A stretch of DNA of 20,964 nt from Planctomycetota bacterium (lineage in GTDB: Bacteria; Planctomycetota; Phycisphaerae; WQYP01): positions 1 through 20,964 of the forward strand of contig JAJXZA010000279.1 in assembly GCA_021780285.1 (NCBI GenBank). The letters are read 5' to 3'. The notes under the pieces are model-generated. The model saw nothing but the letters and a program-made list of their open reading frames with translations, had not been told where the DNA came from and did no database searches. Position 1 is the stretch's first letter, and each line of letters begins with the position of its first letter. The translations under genes and the position numbers were made by a program. Below are positions 9,839-18,103 of the stretch, piece after piece.

Positions 9839-11197
9839 ATGATCAATCGCAGATACTGGTTCAAGGCCATGGCCGCCGGCGGCCTGGCGGCGGCGGGTGT
9901 GCCCGTTGACCAGGCGGCAATGGGCGCGGGCTTGGGCGGTGCGACGCATTTGACCTCCGGCGTATTATTTAATGCCGCCGACTATGGTGCGAGCGGTGAC
10001 GGCCGGGCCGATGCCACCGATGCCATCCAAAAGGCGCTTGATGCCGCAGCCAGGCGCGGTGGCGGGGTGGTGCTGCTGCCTGCGGGGCGGTATCGGGTTG
10101 ATGGTTCGCTTTATGTGCCTTCAGCGGTCGCCTTGGAGGGCGTATTTAGAGGGCCGGTGTCGCACAGCGGCCATGACCTTCGCGCACGCCCGCACAAAAC
10201 TGCCCGTGCGGCCAGGCGCATCGCGCCGCTGGGCACGTTGCTGCTGGTTACCGGCGGCCAAGGCAAAGAAGACGCCGAGCCGACAATTACCGTTGTCGGC
10301 AACGCCTCGTTAGGCGGGCTTACGATCTATCATCCCAATCAAAATCCCAATACCGTGCCGCTGGAGTACCCTTGGGCCATCAGCATGATTGGTGACAACG
10401 CCATGGTCAGCAATGTGGAATTGCTCAATTCGTGGCGGGGCATTCGCGCGGTCAAGGCGCATCGGCACCTTATTCGCAATGTCACAGGCCAGCCGCTGCG
10501 AACCGGCATTCTCGTGGATGAGATTTACGACATTGGCCGCATCGAAGATGTGCATTTTAACCCGTGGTGGTCGCACCATCGCCGCGTGCTGGAGTTTATG
10601 TACCGCCAGGGCGAATCGTTTGTGTTTGGCCGTTCTGATTGGGAATATGTACTTAACACCTTCTCATTCGGCTATGGCATGGCGTACCGCTTTATTGAAG
10701 GTAAAACCGGCGCCTGCAATGGCAACTTTTTAGGCATTGGAGCCGATGCCTCGCGCCATGCGTGCGTGGTGGATCAGTCGCAGAAACCTGGGCTTCTCAT
10801 CACCAATGGCGAGTTCGTGTCGTTTGATTATTTAAAACTCGGCAAGGTGGAACCGGTGCAGGTGTTGGTGCAGCCTCCCAATAAAGGGCCGGTGCGGTTT
10901 GTAAATTGTTCCTTCTGGGGGCCGTGTCGGCAGATTGCCCGGCTTGGCTCCGCATGCACGGTTGGCTTTGGAGACTGCACCTTTTGTCAGTGGGATCAAT
11001 CGCAATATGCCATAGAATCGCTGGCGGGTCGGTTGTTGGTGCGCGGTTGCGAGTTTCAGCAGGCTGGGCCGCAGTTGCGATTACATGGCGGTGTGGCGCA
11101 GGCGGTAATAACTGGCAATATAACTGCCGGCAAGTGGCAACTCGCAAACGCTGCCGGAAAGCGGGCCATGATAGGGCTTAACAGCGCCGTACGATAA
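9839..11197 (+). CDS. Tat-exported pectate-lyase-like beta-helix protein
   Basis: A 452-residue protein with a twin-arginine signal (NRRYWFKAMAAGGLAAAG) and a right-handed parallel beta-helix of the pectate-lyase-3 / rhamnogalacturonase type. The family's N-terminal signature is seen as FNAADYGASGDGRADATDAI (about 44-63), followed by GGGVVLLPAGRYRV and repeated short strands to the C-terminus. It probably acts on acidic or pectin-like glycan after export in folded form; lyase or hydrolase action cannot be told from sequence. GGAG (9828-9831) lies 7 nt before the ATG. A short stem with five T residues follows the gene (11213-11225), a weak terminator at best. The Fic remnant ends about 100 nt upstream, pointing away. 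Confidence 0.85.
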   Translation: MINRRYWFKAMAAGGLAAAGVPVDQAAMGAGLGGATHLTSGVLFNAADYGASGDGRADATDAIQKALDAAARRGGGVVLLPAGRYRVDGSLYVPSAVALEGVFRGPVSHSGHDLRARPHKTARAARRIAPLGTLLLVTGGQGKEDAEPTITVVGNASLGGLTIYHPNQNPNTVPLEYPWAISMIGDNAMVSNVELLNSWRGIRAVKAHRHLIRNVTGQPLRTGILVDEIYDIGRIEDVHFNPWWSHHRRVLEFMYRQGESFVFGRSDWEYVLNTFSFGYGMAYRFIEGKTGACNGNFLGIGADASRHACVVDQSQKPGLLITNGEFVSFDYLKLGKVEPVQVLVQPPNKGPVRFVNCSFWGPCRQIARLGSACTVGFGDCTFCQWDQSQYAIESLAGRLLVRGCEFQQAGPQLRLHGGVAQAVITGNITAGKWQLANAAGKRAMIGLNSAVR

Positions 11198-11220
11198 ACT
11201 CCCTTGTGCAGCGGCGGCGC

Positions 11221-11240
11221 TTTTTCAATATATTAACATG
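11221..11240 (+). promoter_or_regulatory. Operator-like element upstream of the regulator (copy 1)
   Basis: AATATATTAACA (11227-11238) lies about 210 nt before the proposed start of the regulator. The same 12 bases recur as part of a perfect 14-bp palindrome at 12685-12698, just past the regulator's end. A shared site on both sides of a regulator gene suggests autoregulation together with control of the downstream genes. Confidence 0.45.
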
Positions 11241-11278
11241 CCATGAAATGGGTATGCCCTTTTTTTGGAGATTGATGA

Positions 11279-11407
11279 ATGGCGGAAACAACCAACCAGC
11301 AGCGACGGAACCTTATGAAGCAATTAACGCTGGCGGCGGCGGCCTCCGCGCAGGGTAGGGGCATGTGCGAGGGCTACTTGCATATGCAGGCCCATTGGCG
11401 ACAATAA
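11279..11407 (+). pseudogene. 42-codon ORF resembling the start of a Tat-exported protein
   Basis: An ATG at 11279 lies 8 nt after GGAG (11267-11270), a better ribosome site than the regulator's own. The frame encodes QQRRNLMKQLTLAAAASAQG, very like a twin-arginine signal, and then stops after 42 residues. It may be the start of a Tat-exported protein gene whose body has been lost, or a short upstream ORF that affects translation of the regulator. A second ATG at 11275 in another frame gives only 27 residues. Confidence 0.35.
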
Positions 11408-11445
11408 CGCAGTCAGAGTTGAAATCCGAATGGACACCGCACCCC

Positions 11446-12609
11446 ATGGCCGACAAAAGCAAAACTTCAGGTAACACCGCCCGCAAATCACAGGGCGGCG
11501 CGCAGCCCAAATACAGCACTGTTTATAATGCACTCCTCAAAGCCATTCGTCGCGGCGAATATGCTCCTGGCAGCAAGCTCCCGACCGAGACGAAACTGGT
11601 CGAACAGTTTAAGGTTTCGCGCATCACTATTATTAGAGCGCTACGCGACCTTCAGAGTGCAGGCGTGCTGCGACGCCGCCGGGGTTCGGGCAGCTATGTG
11701 CAGGCTGTCGGGAATACGCCATCGTCGCCTGCCGGCGCCGAGAGCGTCGGCGCCATTTTTCTGCCGTTGGAAACTGGAAGCATCTTTTTTGATGTGCACC
11801 GCGTACTCGTGCGCGCGGCGGAGAGCCGTGGTTGGCGGCTCATATTTCATGAAATGCCCCTTGACTCGACGCCGCCGCATGCCGCCCGGCTGGTGGAGGA
11901 TGTGATTGCTTCCGGAACCAAGGGCATATTTTATCTGCCGGTGCCGCTGCTGAATTTGGGGCATGAAGTCAATGACGCGATCGCGGCGCAGTGCTTAGCC
12001 CGCAAGTTGCCTCTGGTGCTTCTGGATCGCGACATACACCTTTTGCATGATCGGAGCATGTTCGATGTGGTCGGCAGCGACAATGAGTTGGGCGGTTTTC
12101 TTGTGGGCAAGCATTTGGTTGGCCTGGGCTGCCGCCGCATTGTTTTTTTCTCGGATGGCCGGCCGCACCCAACAACCGAAGCCCGCGAAGAAGGTTTGCG
12201 CAATGCGGTCAACCTTAGTGCCAAGGTCACCTGCGAGCGCTGTTCGGGCGATGGCGATGATGCTGACTTAATTGAGCGTCTCATCTATGAATTCAAGCCT
12301 GATGGCATAGCGTGCGTCAACGATATGACGGCTGCCAAGGTCATGCGCACGCTGTTGCGTGCGGGCGTGCGTGTGCCGCAGCAAATAAAACTGACGGGCT
12401 TTGACGATACTGCAACGGCCGCGCTGCTGACAGTGCCGCTGACGACGGTGCGCCAGTCAGCCGAGGCGATGGGCGTTCAGGCGGTCAGCATCATGTCGCA
12501 GCGCATCGTCTCGCCGCATCTGCCCGCGGTAACGGTGTCCATTGCGTGCTCCTTGGTGGAGCGTGAGTCAACGTTGGGCCGCGAGTATGCGCGCGCAAAA
12601 CACTTATGA
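11446..12609 (+). CDS. GntR/LacI-type chimeric transcriptional regulator
   Basis: A 387-residue regulator, likely a sugar-responsive repressor. Residues 21-85 are a GntR winged helix-turn-helix (KYSTVYNALLKAIRRGEYAP, KLPTETKLVEQFKVSRITII, then the RRRRGSGSYV wing). Residues 100-380 form a LacI-type periplasmic-binding-like sensor, with VGSDNELGGFLVGKHL, IACVNDMTAAKVM, LTGFDD and the closing LVERESTL motif. The layout matches AraR of Bacillus. I chose ATG 11446 because the DNA-binding domain follows directly; an in-frame GTG at 11365 would add 27 residues unlike the family. No ribosome site is visible. It lies just upstream of the lectin-GH92 genes and is the natural candidate to control them. 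Confidence 0.9.
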   Translation: MADKSKTSGNTARKSQGGAQPKYSTVYNALLKAIRRGEYAPGSKLPTETKLVEQFKVSRITIIRALRDLQSAGVLRRRRGSGSYVQAVGNTPSSPAGAESVGAIFLPLETGSIFFDVHRVLVRAAESRGWRLIFHEMPLDSTPPHAARLVEDVIASGTKGIFYLPVPLLNLGHEVNDAIAAQCLARKLPLVLLDRDIHLLHDRSMFDVVGSDNELGGFLVGKHLVGLGCRRIVFFSDGRPHPTTEAREEGLRNAVNLSAKVTCERCSGDGDDADLIERLIYEFKPDGIACVNDMTAAKVMRTLLRAGVRVPQQIKLTGFDDTATAALLTVPLTTVRQSAEAMGVQAVSIMSQRIVSPHLPAVTVSIACSLVERESTLGREYARAKHL

Positions 12610-12684
12610 TGAGTGCCTATTGGGCTTAGCTGGATGGCCGGACTTTTGGCGTAAGCATGCGTTATAGACGCCGCATCACTATGA

Positions 12685-12698
12685 GTTAATATATTAAC
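12685..12698 (+). promoter_or_regulatory. Perfect 14-bp palindrome, operator-like (copy 2)
   Basis: GTTAATATATTAAC is an exact palindrome 75 nt after the regulator gene and about 160 nt before the lectin promoter. Its right part plus one base is identical to the element at 11227-11238. Symmetry suits a dimeric GntR/LacI-type factor. It is followed by a 7-bp hairpin (12716-12732). Confidence 0.5.
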
Positions 12699-12854
12699 AA
12701 TTACACATTGCTTGCGATGTCGTGGCGACATCTCGATGGCGGCAAAAGCGGTCTGTTTGGGTTAAAAATGCTGAAATTATGGGAAATTTACAAGTTTAAG
12801 TCCGGTGGTACGGATGTTGCAGCAGGATCATGTTGTATGTAATTATACCTTCTA

Positions 12855-12882
12855 TTGACAAAACATAAATTGTGATTATGCT
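12855..12882 (+). promoter_or_regulatory. Promoter of the lectin gene with overlapping inverted repeat
   Basis: TTGACA (12855-12860), a 16-nt spacer and TATGCT (12877-12882) form a good sigma70-like promoter. An inverted repeat CATAA-N7-TTATG (12864-12880) fills the spacer and reaches into the -10, a typical place for a repressor. Transcription should begin near 12890, within the stretch before the ribosome site at 12974. Confidence 0.6.
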
Positions 12883-12973
12883 TAAGTGGTCAATTCAATG
12901 TCTGCTGCATGTGCGGCAGGCCCGCATTTGCCGCCCGGTTATGGCGGAAGTTCTGGAGGCTCACGCAGTGAGC

Positions 12974-12978
12974 AGGAG
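12974..12978 (+). promoter_or_regulatory. Ribosome binding site of the lectin gene
   Basis: AGGAG lies 6 nt before the ATG at 12985 and fixes the start there. Earlier in-frame starts (GTG 12886, ATG 12898) fall at or near the promoter. Confidence 0.75.
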
Positions 12979-12984
12979 TTTATT

Positions 12985-13962
12985 ATGTTTTGCAAGCTGG
13001 GTTTGACATCAATGACGAGGGGGCAGCTTCGGTCTCAGGCCTTTAAGTGCAAGGGGAGGCGAAATGAGCGGCTCACATGTTCGGGTTGGTCTGCGGGATG
13101 TGAACGGCGACCTATGGCGCTCCTGTCTGCAGCGGTAGTGGTTGCGCTTGCGGCGACCTTGCCGCTCCGAGCCGACATCATTGGTGGTTTCGGGTCCAAC
13201 GACGCCACCAGCAGCGGATCGCCCAGCGTTAGCAACGGAACTGTTACCCTTAATGGGGGAAGTAGCTCCCCCGGGGCGGGCCAGCCATCAGTCAACAGCA
13301 ATGTCCTGACTCTGACCGACTCCACTAATTTCACGGAAGTATCATCGGCGTGGTTCAATGTGCAGCAATCGGTGTCGCAGGCATGGACGGCCAGTTTTAC
13401 GTGGACTGGCAATGAGAACAATACCCAGCCGACCGGAGACGGCTTCTTTTTCGCTGTCCAAAACAATAGCGGCGGCGTGAACCTGCTGGGTGGCAGCGGT
13501 AGCTATAAGGGGCTGCTGACTTCAGGGGGTGCTCCAACGGATGCTCTTGGAATCGGAGTTGAAAATTATAATGGATCAGTCGTCCAGTTAGCTTATGGAT
13601 CGGTGAATACCAGCGATCCGACCTCGCCGGTGAGCTTTACGGTCTCGCCGAATAATGCTCCGGCAGTTTCAGCCAATATCACGATCTCCTATAATGGTGG
13701 CACCAATTTGGTCTTTACCGCGGTGCAGGGGGCCAACACGTTTAGCCAAACCTTCGTGCTGAATGCAACGTTGGCGTCTATCGTTGGTGGCTCGAATGCG
13801 TATGTCGGCTTTACCGGCGGCACCGGGGGCGCGATTGAGACCCAGCAAATCAGTAATTTTAGTTTTTCGAACACCTCGGCGCCCGAGCCGGCAACCGTCG
13901 GTCTGCTTGCGATAGGTGGCTTGGGGTTGCTGCTACGGAAGCGCCTTAGAAAGCAGGCCTGA
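12985..13962 (+). CDS. PEP-CTERM surface protein with L-type-lectin-like domain
   Basis: A 325-residue exported protein. A long n-region (1-43) leads to a signal core (MALLSAAVVVALAATLPLRA, 44-63). Residues about 64-297 resemble a legume/L-type lectin: LTLTDSTNF, GDGFFFAVQN, ALGIGVEN, and AYVGFTGGTGGA before the last strand SNFSF. The C-terminus is a PEP-CTERM sorting signal: APEPATVGLLAIGGLGLLL then RKRLRK, which exosortase/archaeosortase systems use to anchor proteins to the surface matrix. L-type lectins often bind mannose-rich glycans, which would fit the neighbouring GH92, but the sugar bound cannot be read here. A 6-bp hairpin (GTCTCG/CGAGAC, 13971-13990) follows the stop, and 100 nt separate it from the pseudopilin gene. 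Confidence 0.85.
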   Translation: MFCKLGLTSMTRGQLRSQAFKCKGRRNERLTCSGWSAGCERRPMALLSAAVVVALAATLPLRADIIGGFGSNDATSSGSPSVSNGTVTLNGGSSSPGAGQPSVNSNVLTLTDSTNFTEVSSAWFNVQQSVSQAWTASFTWTGNENNTQPTGDGFFFAVQNNSGGVNLLGGSGSYKGLLTSGGAPTDALGIGVENYNGSVVQLAYGSVNTSDPTSPVSFTVSPNNAPAVSANITISYNGGTNLVFTAVQGANTFSQTFVLNATLASIVGGSNAYVGFTGGTGGAIETQQISNFSFSNTSAPEPATVGLLAIGGLGLLLRKRLRKQA

Positions 13963-14062
13963 TGTATAGGGTCTCGAAGATCGCCGAGACAACACGGAAC
14001 AAAGCCCGCCATCAAAGCCGTGTGTTTGGTGATTCTACGAGGCCCCATACTCCTGCAAAGCC

Positions 14063-14992
14063 ATGAAAGAGTGCGTTATGCTGCAGAACTCCGCAGATTC
14101 AAGTCGGCATTTAGTCGATGCCAGGGGCGCAGGCCCGCCTAGGCACATGCGGAGGAGCGGCCCGGGTGTAGACGGTTTTACGCTTGTTGAACTGCTGGTG
14201 GTAATCACCATCATTGCGATATTAATTGCACTTCTGCTGCCGGCGCTGGCTAAGGCGCGACAGGCAGCGGAATCCATTGGTTGCCTGTCGAATGAGCGGC
14301 AACTGGTGATGGGTCTGCAGGAGTATGTACAGAGCAACAACGATCAATTGTTCCCGTGGGTATATTACGTGGACAATTATAACGTCCTGTGGATGGGCTT
14401 TTTGACGCCGTACCTCAGCAGCAATCGCAATGCCGATTCCGGAGGCTTCTTGAACAACTATACCAGCGGGGCCAATGCGATGTTCCAATGTCCTGCGGCA
14501 ACCGTTCTATGGACATCCGCACTCTTACCGCAGGGGTCTTATGCTCATCCAGGCGTTGATACGATGTGGGCATTTCCGCCTTGGCAGGGAAGCTATGGGT
14601 TCAATGGATGGCTATATAATGGTCAATACACCGGATTGCAGTTTAACACCATGCAATGGCTGTCTTGGCGTGCAATAGATGCAAGACACTGGCCCGGCAA
14701 CCCCGACATCACCGACGTTGCGCCGTCTCTAATCCCGGCTTTTTGCGATAGCGACCGCGTGGACGAATATCCCGCCTGGACCGATTCGCCTCCGCCGGAC
14801 ACCTATGGCCTGACATGCTCTTATACCAGCCCAAATGATATCCGGTCGGTATTCATAAGCCGACATAACGGTGCTGTTAATATTAGCTACCTCGACGGCC
14901 ATGCGGCGAGCGTTCATCTGCGGGATATCTGGTCCCAACAGTGGTGCGACGGATGGCAGACACCCAACCCTCTTCCGCCTCTGCCGAATTGA
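14063..14992 (+). CDS. H-X9-DG pseudopilin-like protein
   Basis: A 309-residue protein with a type IV prepilin signal: DG/FTLVELLVVITII, with cleavage after Gly38 and methylation expected at Phe39, followed by the usual hydrophobic helix and LPALAKARQAA. Near the C-terminus, His268 followed after nine residues by Asp278-Gly279 makes the H-X9-DG motif common in planctomycete and Lentisphaerae pseudopilins. Such proteins occur in large families, often beside glycoside hydrolase genes, and may form part of a type II secretion-like surface apparatus. No strong ribosome site decides the start; ATG 14147 would give a more usual 10-residue leader (MRRSGPGVDG). It stands between the lectin and GH92 genes, 66 nt before the latter, and is probably cotranscribed. 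Confidence 0.88.
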   Translation: MKECVMLQNSADSSRHLVDARGAGPPRHMRRSGPGVDGFTLVELLVVITIIAILIALLLPALAKARQAAESIGCLSNERQLVMGLQEYVQSNNDQLFPWVYYVDNYNVLWMGFLTPYLSSNRNADSGGFLNNYTSGANAMFQCPAATVLWTSALLPQGSYAHPGVDTMWAFPPWQGSYGFNGWLYNGQYTGLQFNTMQWLSWRAIDARHWPGNPDITDVAPSLIPAFCDSDRVDEYPAWTDSPPPDTYGLTCSYTSPNDIRSVFISRHNGAVNISYLDGHAASVHLRDIWSQQWCDGWQTPNPLPPLPN

Positions 14993-15058
14993 GTTGAGAA
15001 TTCGTCAGTTGAGGCAAGCAATCACAGCTATTTCTTTTTTTGTATAAGGACTCTGGCA

Positions 15059-17899
15059 ATGGCGCATCGCAAAATTACCCGCAGGACCTTTGGATCTATT
15101 ACAGCCATCACGATGGGCGCAGCTCTGACGCCGTCTCTATTTGTTGACCCATTGTATGCCAGCGATGCCAGGGGCGAAGTGTTATGGCAAATTGGCCAAT
15201 TTGACGGAAAATCTGACGAGTTTGCGATTGCCGGACACTACGATCAGTTTTTACGATATTTTGGCGGCAACCGAGAAACCATATATCGAGTAGGCTGGAG
15301 CCGCGCTAAAGAGGATTTTCCGTACATCCAACCCGGACCGCGAGATGCCTGGGCCAACACACTTTGGCCGGCACCGCGCGGTACCGAGCGGCCGTTAAGA
15401 ATAGAGTTTGAATGTGCTGCCGCCCCGGCCGGCTCATTGATGCTGACGGTGGGATTCGTCAACGCAAACAGTTTTTTTCCTCCAGTCTTTCAGGTTGAAG
15501 TCAACAATAGAAGTATCCTGTGTGACCTGAAGCCCGGGCAGCGTCAACAGATTGTCGCCACCTTCCCTGCGGCCTTCTTACAGCGAGGTCTCAATGCTGT
15601 TACGCTGAATATTGTGCAAGGAAGCTGGGCTGAATACGATGGGGTAAAACTGGAGGTTCTCCCGAAGAAGAGTCATGTGGTCTATAGCGATTTTTCGGCG
15701 TTGCCGACGCGCCCTGTCGAATATGTAAATGTGTTTCTCGGATCCGGCGTCTACAATCGCGTGTTCCTGACAACAACAGCCGCCTTGCCCTTCGGCATGG
15801 TTAAGCTGACTCCCGATACCGGCGGCGGCACCTATGATTACAATCAAACGACAGTGGATGGCATGTGCCATCTGCACAATTACTGTTTGGGAGGCCTGAA
15901 TACGATGCCGACGGTGGGCACCATTCAAACGCAGGCAGAGCATTTTCGCAGTCCTTTTTCCAAAAGCAGGGAAAGTGCTTCGCCCGGATACCACCGGTTG
16001 TACCTTGACCGATACGGAATTGCTGTGGAACTGACTGCCACAAAACGTGTTGGTTTCCATAAGTACGTATTCCCGAAGACCGATCAGGCAAATATATTGT
16101 TGGACATCGGGCGGAAGATTGGCGAAACAGCCGAAATCATAGACTCTCATATTCAAGTTTACCAACCGGACGAGATTGCAGGTTATATTGACGCCCGATT
16201 TGGATGGAATACACGAACGCGCACCAAGGTATATTTTGTCGCCAAATTCAGCAAAACATTTAATGCATTTGGCATGTGGAAATCCAACCAGCTTATGCAG
16301 GGCCAGGCCAGCGTTGGCGGAAAACAAACCGGCGCTTATGTCAGCTACGCAGCAAGCGAGGGAGACTCCGTTTTAATGAAATTCGCCATCTCCTACGTGA
16401 GCATTGACAATGCCCGCATGAACATGGAGCACGAACTTCCTCATTGGGATTTTGATAAAGCTAAACAGGCTGCGGCAGACGCCTGGAACGATACATTGCA
16501 GGTGTTGGAGATTCACGGCGGAAAGTTTACGGATCGCGTCAAGTTTTACTCCGGACTTTGGCACGCCATGCTTGGCCGTGCCACCATCAGCGACGTGGAT
16601 GGCAGCTACAGCCTGGACTCCCAGACCTTCAAGGACCCGTTTCCCCATTATAGCACCGACGCCGTGTGGAACACATTCTGGGACCTCAATGGTATCTGGT
16701 GTCTGGCATACCCTGAGCACATGAATAATTGGATACGGTTTGAATTAAGTGTTTACGACCATGGTGGGTACCTGGCGGACGCCTCGGTGGGCAACGCCTA
16801 CTCCGACATGATGATAGGGAGTCCCGAAACTCCTATGATCGTAGGCGCTTATATGAAAGGCATTCGTCAATACGATGTCGAAAAAGCTTACGCCGCCATC
16901 ATTAAACAGCACACCGTTGATGGCGTTCCTTATTACCAGAAAGATGGGATCGTCAGACAGAAGGGAATTCCCAACATCGAGCTGTACCGCAACAAAGGTT
17001 ATGTGCCTTACTCCGCCTCGCAGACGCTCGAATACTGTTACCAGGATTGGTGTGTTGCTCAGATGGCAATAGCCATGGATAAAGCGAATGACGCTGAAAA
17101 GTTCACCGCGGGCGCTCATAATTACCGCAACGTATGGGACGCCAATACCGGTTTTATGCGGTACCGAAACGGGACAGGTTCTTTCCCTGCGGAGTTTAAC
17201 CCCTTTTCTATCAACGGATATACGGAAGCGACGGCCTGGCAATATCTATGGTTCGTGCCGCACGATGTCCAGGGATTGATCAACCTGGTTGGAGGTGACG
17301 CACGATTTTGCGAAAGACTGAACTACGCGTTTAAGATGAGTCGCAAGGCAAACTTTTCAATGGATGCACTGGCCACCAAAGCGGATGTTTACTTGAACTA
17401 CGGCAACGAACCCGACATGCAGGTAGCCCACCTCTTTAATTATGCGGGCATGCCGTGGCTGACGCAGTATTGGGCAAAGGAGGTCCTGGACTGCACCTAT
17501 GGGCTACGACCCCACGACGGTTATCTAGGGGAGGAGGACCAAGGCCAGTTGGGTGCATGGTTCGTATTTGTGTCCATGGGGTTATTTCATGTGAATGGCG
17601 GCGCTTCGGTTGAGCCATTTTACGACCTTAGCAGCCCCCTCTTTGACAGCATAGTCATTCACCTAGATCAACGCTATTATAAAGGCCGTACGTTTACCAT
17701 CCGTACCGTGGGCAACTCAGACTGGAACCGGTATATTCAACGGGCTACACTCAATGGCGTGCCGCTAACCCAATGTTGGATTTATCATAAGGATATTGTA
17801 AAAGGCGGGGAGCTTGTGTTAGAAATGGGTCCCGCCCCCAACATAGATTGGGCGGCAAACGGGCCGCGGCCGCCCTCGATGACCAAGAAACAGGCGTGA
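15059..17899 (+). CDS. Tat-exported GH92 alpha-mannosidase-like enzyme with extra N-terminal domain
   Basis: Likely a calcium-dependent exo-alpha-mannosidase acting on mannan or N-glycans outside the cytoplasm. Order (946 aa): Tat signal (RKITRRTFGSITAI), a beta-sandwich domain of about 170 residues (WQIGQFDGKSDEF to VKLEVLP) resembling the carbohydrate-binding part of PL4-type rhamnogalacturonan lyases, then GH92 from about residue 213 to 935. Family landmarks are YVNVFLGSG (222), NEPDMQ (783), LFNYAGMPW, and GEEDQGQLGAW (824). GH92 enzymes are usually about 730-780 aa, so the N-terminal domain is an addition. Some positions differ from the usual motifs (VWNTFWDLNG where WDTYR is common; GEED where GNDD or GDED is common), so linkage specificity is open. 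AAGGA (15046-15050) sits 8 nt before the ATG. Confidence 0.9.
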   Translation: MAHRKITRRTFGSITAITMGAALTPSLFVDPLYASDARGEVLWQIGQFDGKSDEFAIAGHYDQFLRYFGGNRETIYRVGWSRAKEDFPYIQPGPRDAWANTLWPAPRGTERPLRIEFECAAAPAGSLMLTVGFVNANSFFPPVFQVEVNNRSILCDLKPGQRQQIVATFPAAFLQRGLNAVTLNIVQGSWAEYDGVKLEVLPKKSHVVYSDFSALPTRPVEYVNVFLGSGVYNRVFLTTTAALPFGMVKLTPDTGGGTYDYNQTTVDGMCHLHNYCLGGLNTMPTVGTIQTQAEHFRSPFSKSRESASPGYHRLYLDRYGIAVELTATKRVGFHKYVFPKTDQANILLDIGRKIGETAEIIDSHIQVYQPDEIAGYIDARFGWNTRTRTKVYFVAKFSKTFNAFGMWKSNQLMQGQASVGGKQTGAYVSYAASEGDSVLMKFAISYVSIDNARMNMEHELPHWDFDKAKQAAADAWNDTLQVLEIHGGKFTDRVKFYSGLWHAMLGRATISDVDGSYSLDSQTFKDPFPHYSTDAVWNTFWDLNGIWCLAYPEHMNNWIRFELSVYDHGGYLADASVGNAYSDMMIGSPETPMIVGAYMKGIRQYDVEKAYAAIIKQHTVDGVPYYQKDGIVRQKGIPNIELYRNKGYVPYSASQTLEYCYQDWCVAQMAIAMDKANDAEKFTAGAHNYRNVWDANTGFMRYRNGTGSFPAEFNPFSINGYTEATAWQYLWFVPHDVQGLINLVGGDARFCERLNYAFKMSRKANFSMDALATKADVYLNYGNEPDMQVAHLFNYAGMPWLTQYWAKEVLDCTYGLRPHDGYLGEEDQGQLGAWFVFVSMGLFHVNGGASVEPFYDLSSPLFDSIVIHLDQRYYKGRTFTIRTVGNSDWNRYIQRATLNGVPLTQCWIYHKDIVKGGELVLEMGPAPNIDWAANGPRPPSMTKKQA

Positions 17900-17920
17900 T
17901 CATGCCTGACTTGCCTGTTT
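17888..17920 (+). other. Competing hairpins at the end of the GH92 gene
   Basis: AAACAGGC (17888-17895) can pair with GCCTGTTT (17913-17920) over 8 bp. CAGGC (17891-17895) can instead pair with GCCTG at 17904-17908, forming a short stem around the stop codon. The two folds exclude each other. There is no T-tract, so this is not a plain terminator; it may stabilise the GH92 end of the mRNA or tune expression of the downstream genes. Confidence 0.35.
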
Positions 17921-18093
17921 GCCCAAACGGCTTTCCTTGCCTTCAAAGGCGGATTCTGTACTGTATTGGTGCAGCTTGAATTGGGGGATCGTCACGATAA
18001 TAGGCAGCAGGCCCGGTGCAGGCGCCCGCTGGCTTTGTCTTAGTACGGCACTGCGTTGCGTTGGCCGGCTCGCCTGTTGCATCGAGTCTCTGT

Positions 18094-18097
18094 GAGG
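18094..18097 (+). promoter_or_regulatory. Ribosome binding site of the ROK gene
   Basis: GAGG lies 6 nt before GTG 18104. It decides that start over TTG 18056 and GTG 18092, which have no site and would add residues before the family's N-terminal strand. Confidence 0.65.
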
Positions 18098-18103
18098 TAT
18101 GGC

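Larger units (their letters stand above)
12610..12984. other. Intergenic control region between regulator and lectin gene
   Basis: No gene is seen before the start at 12985. The region carries the palindrome GTTAATATATTAAC, a hairpin GATGTCG/CGACATC (12716-12732) and a clear promoter (12855-12882), with a predicted 5' leader of about 95 nt. Confidence 0.6.

Noticed and set aside
13971..13990. Terminator after the lectin gene
   Set aside because: The GTCTCG/CGAGAC stem has only 6 bp and no T-tract, so it is not counted as a terminator.
15578..16327. 249-codon open frame antisense to the GH92 gene
   Set aside because: Shadow of a clear GH92 coding region.
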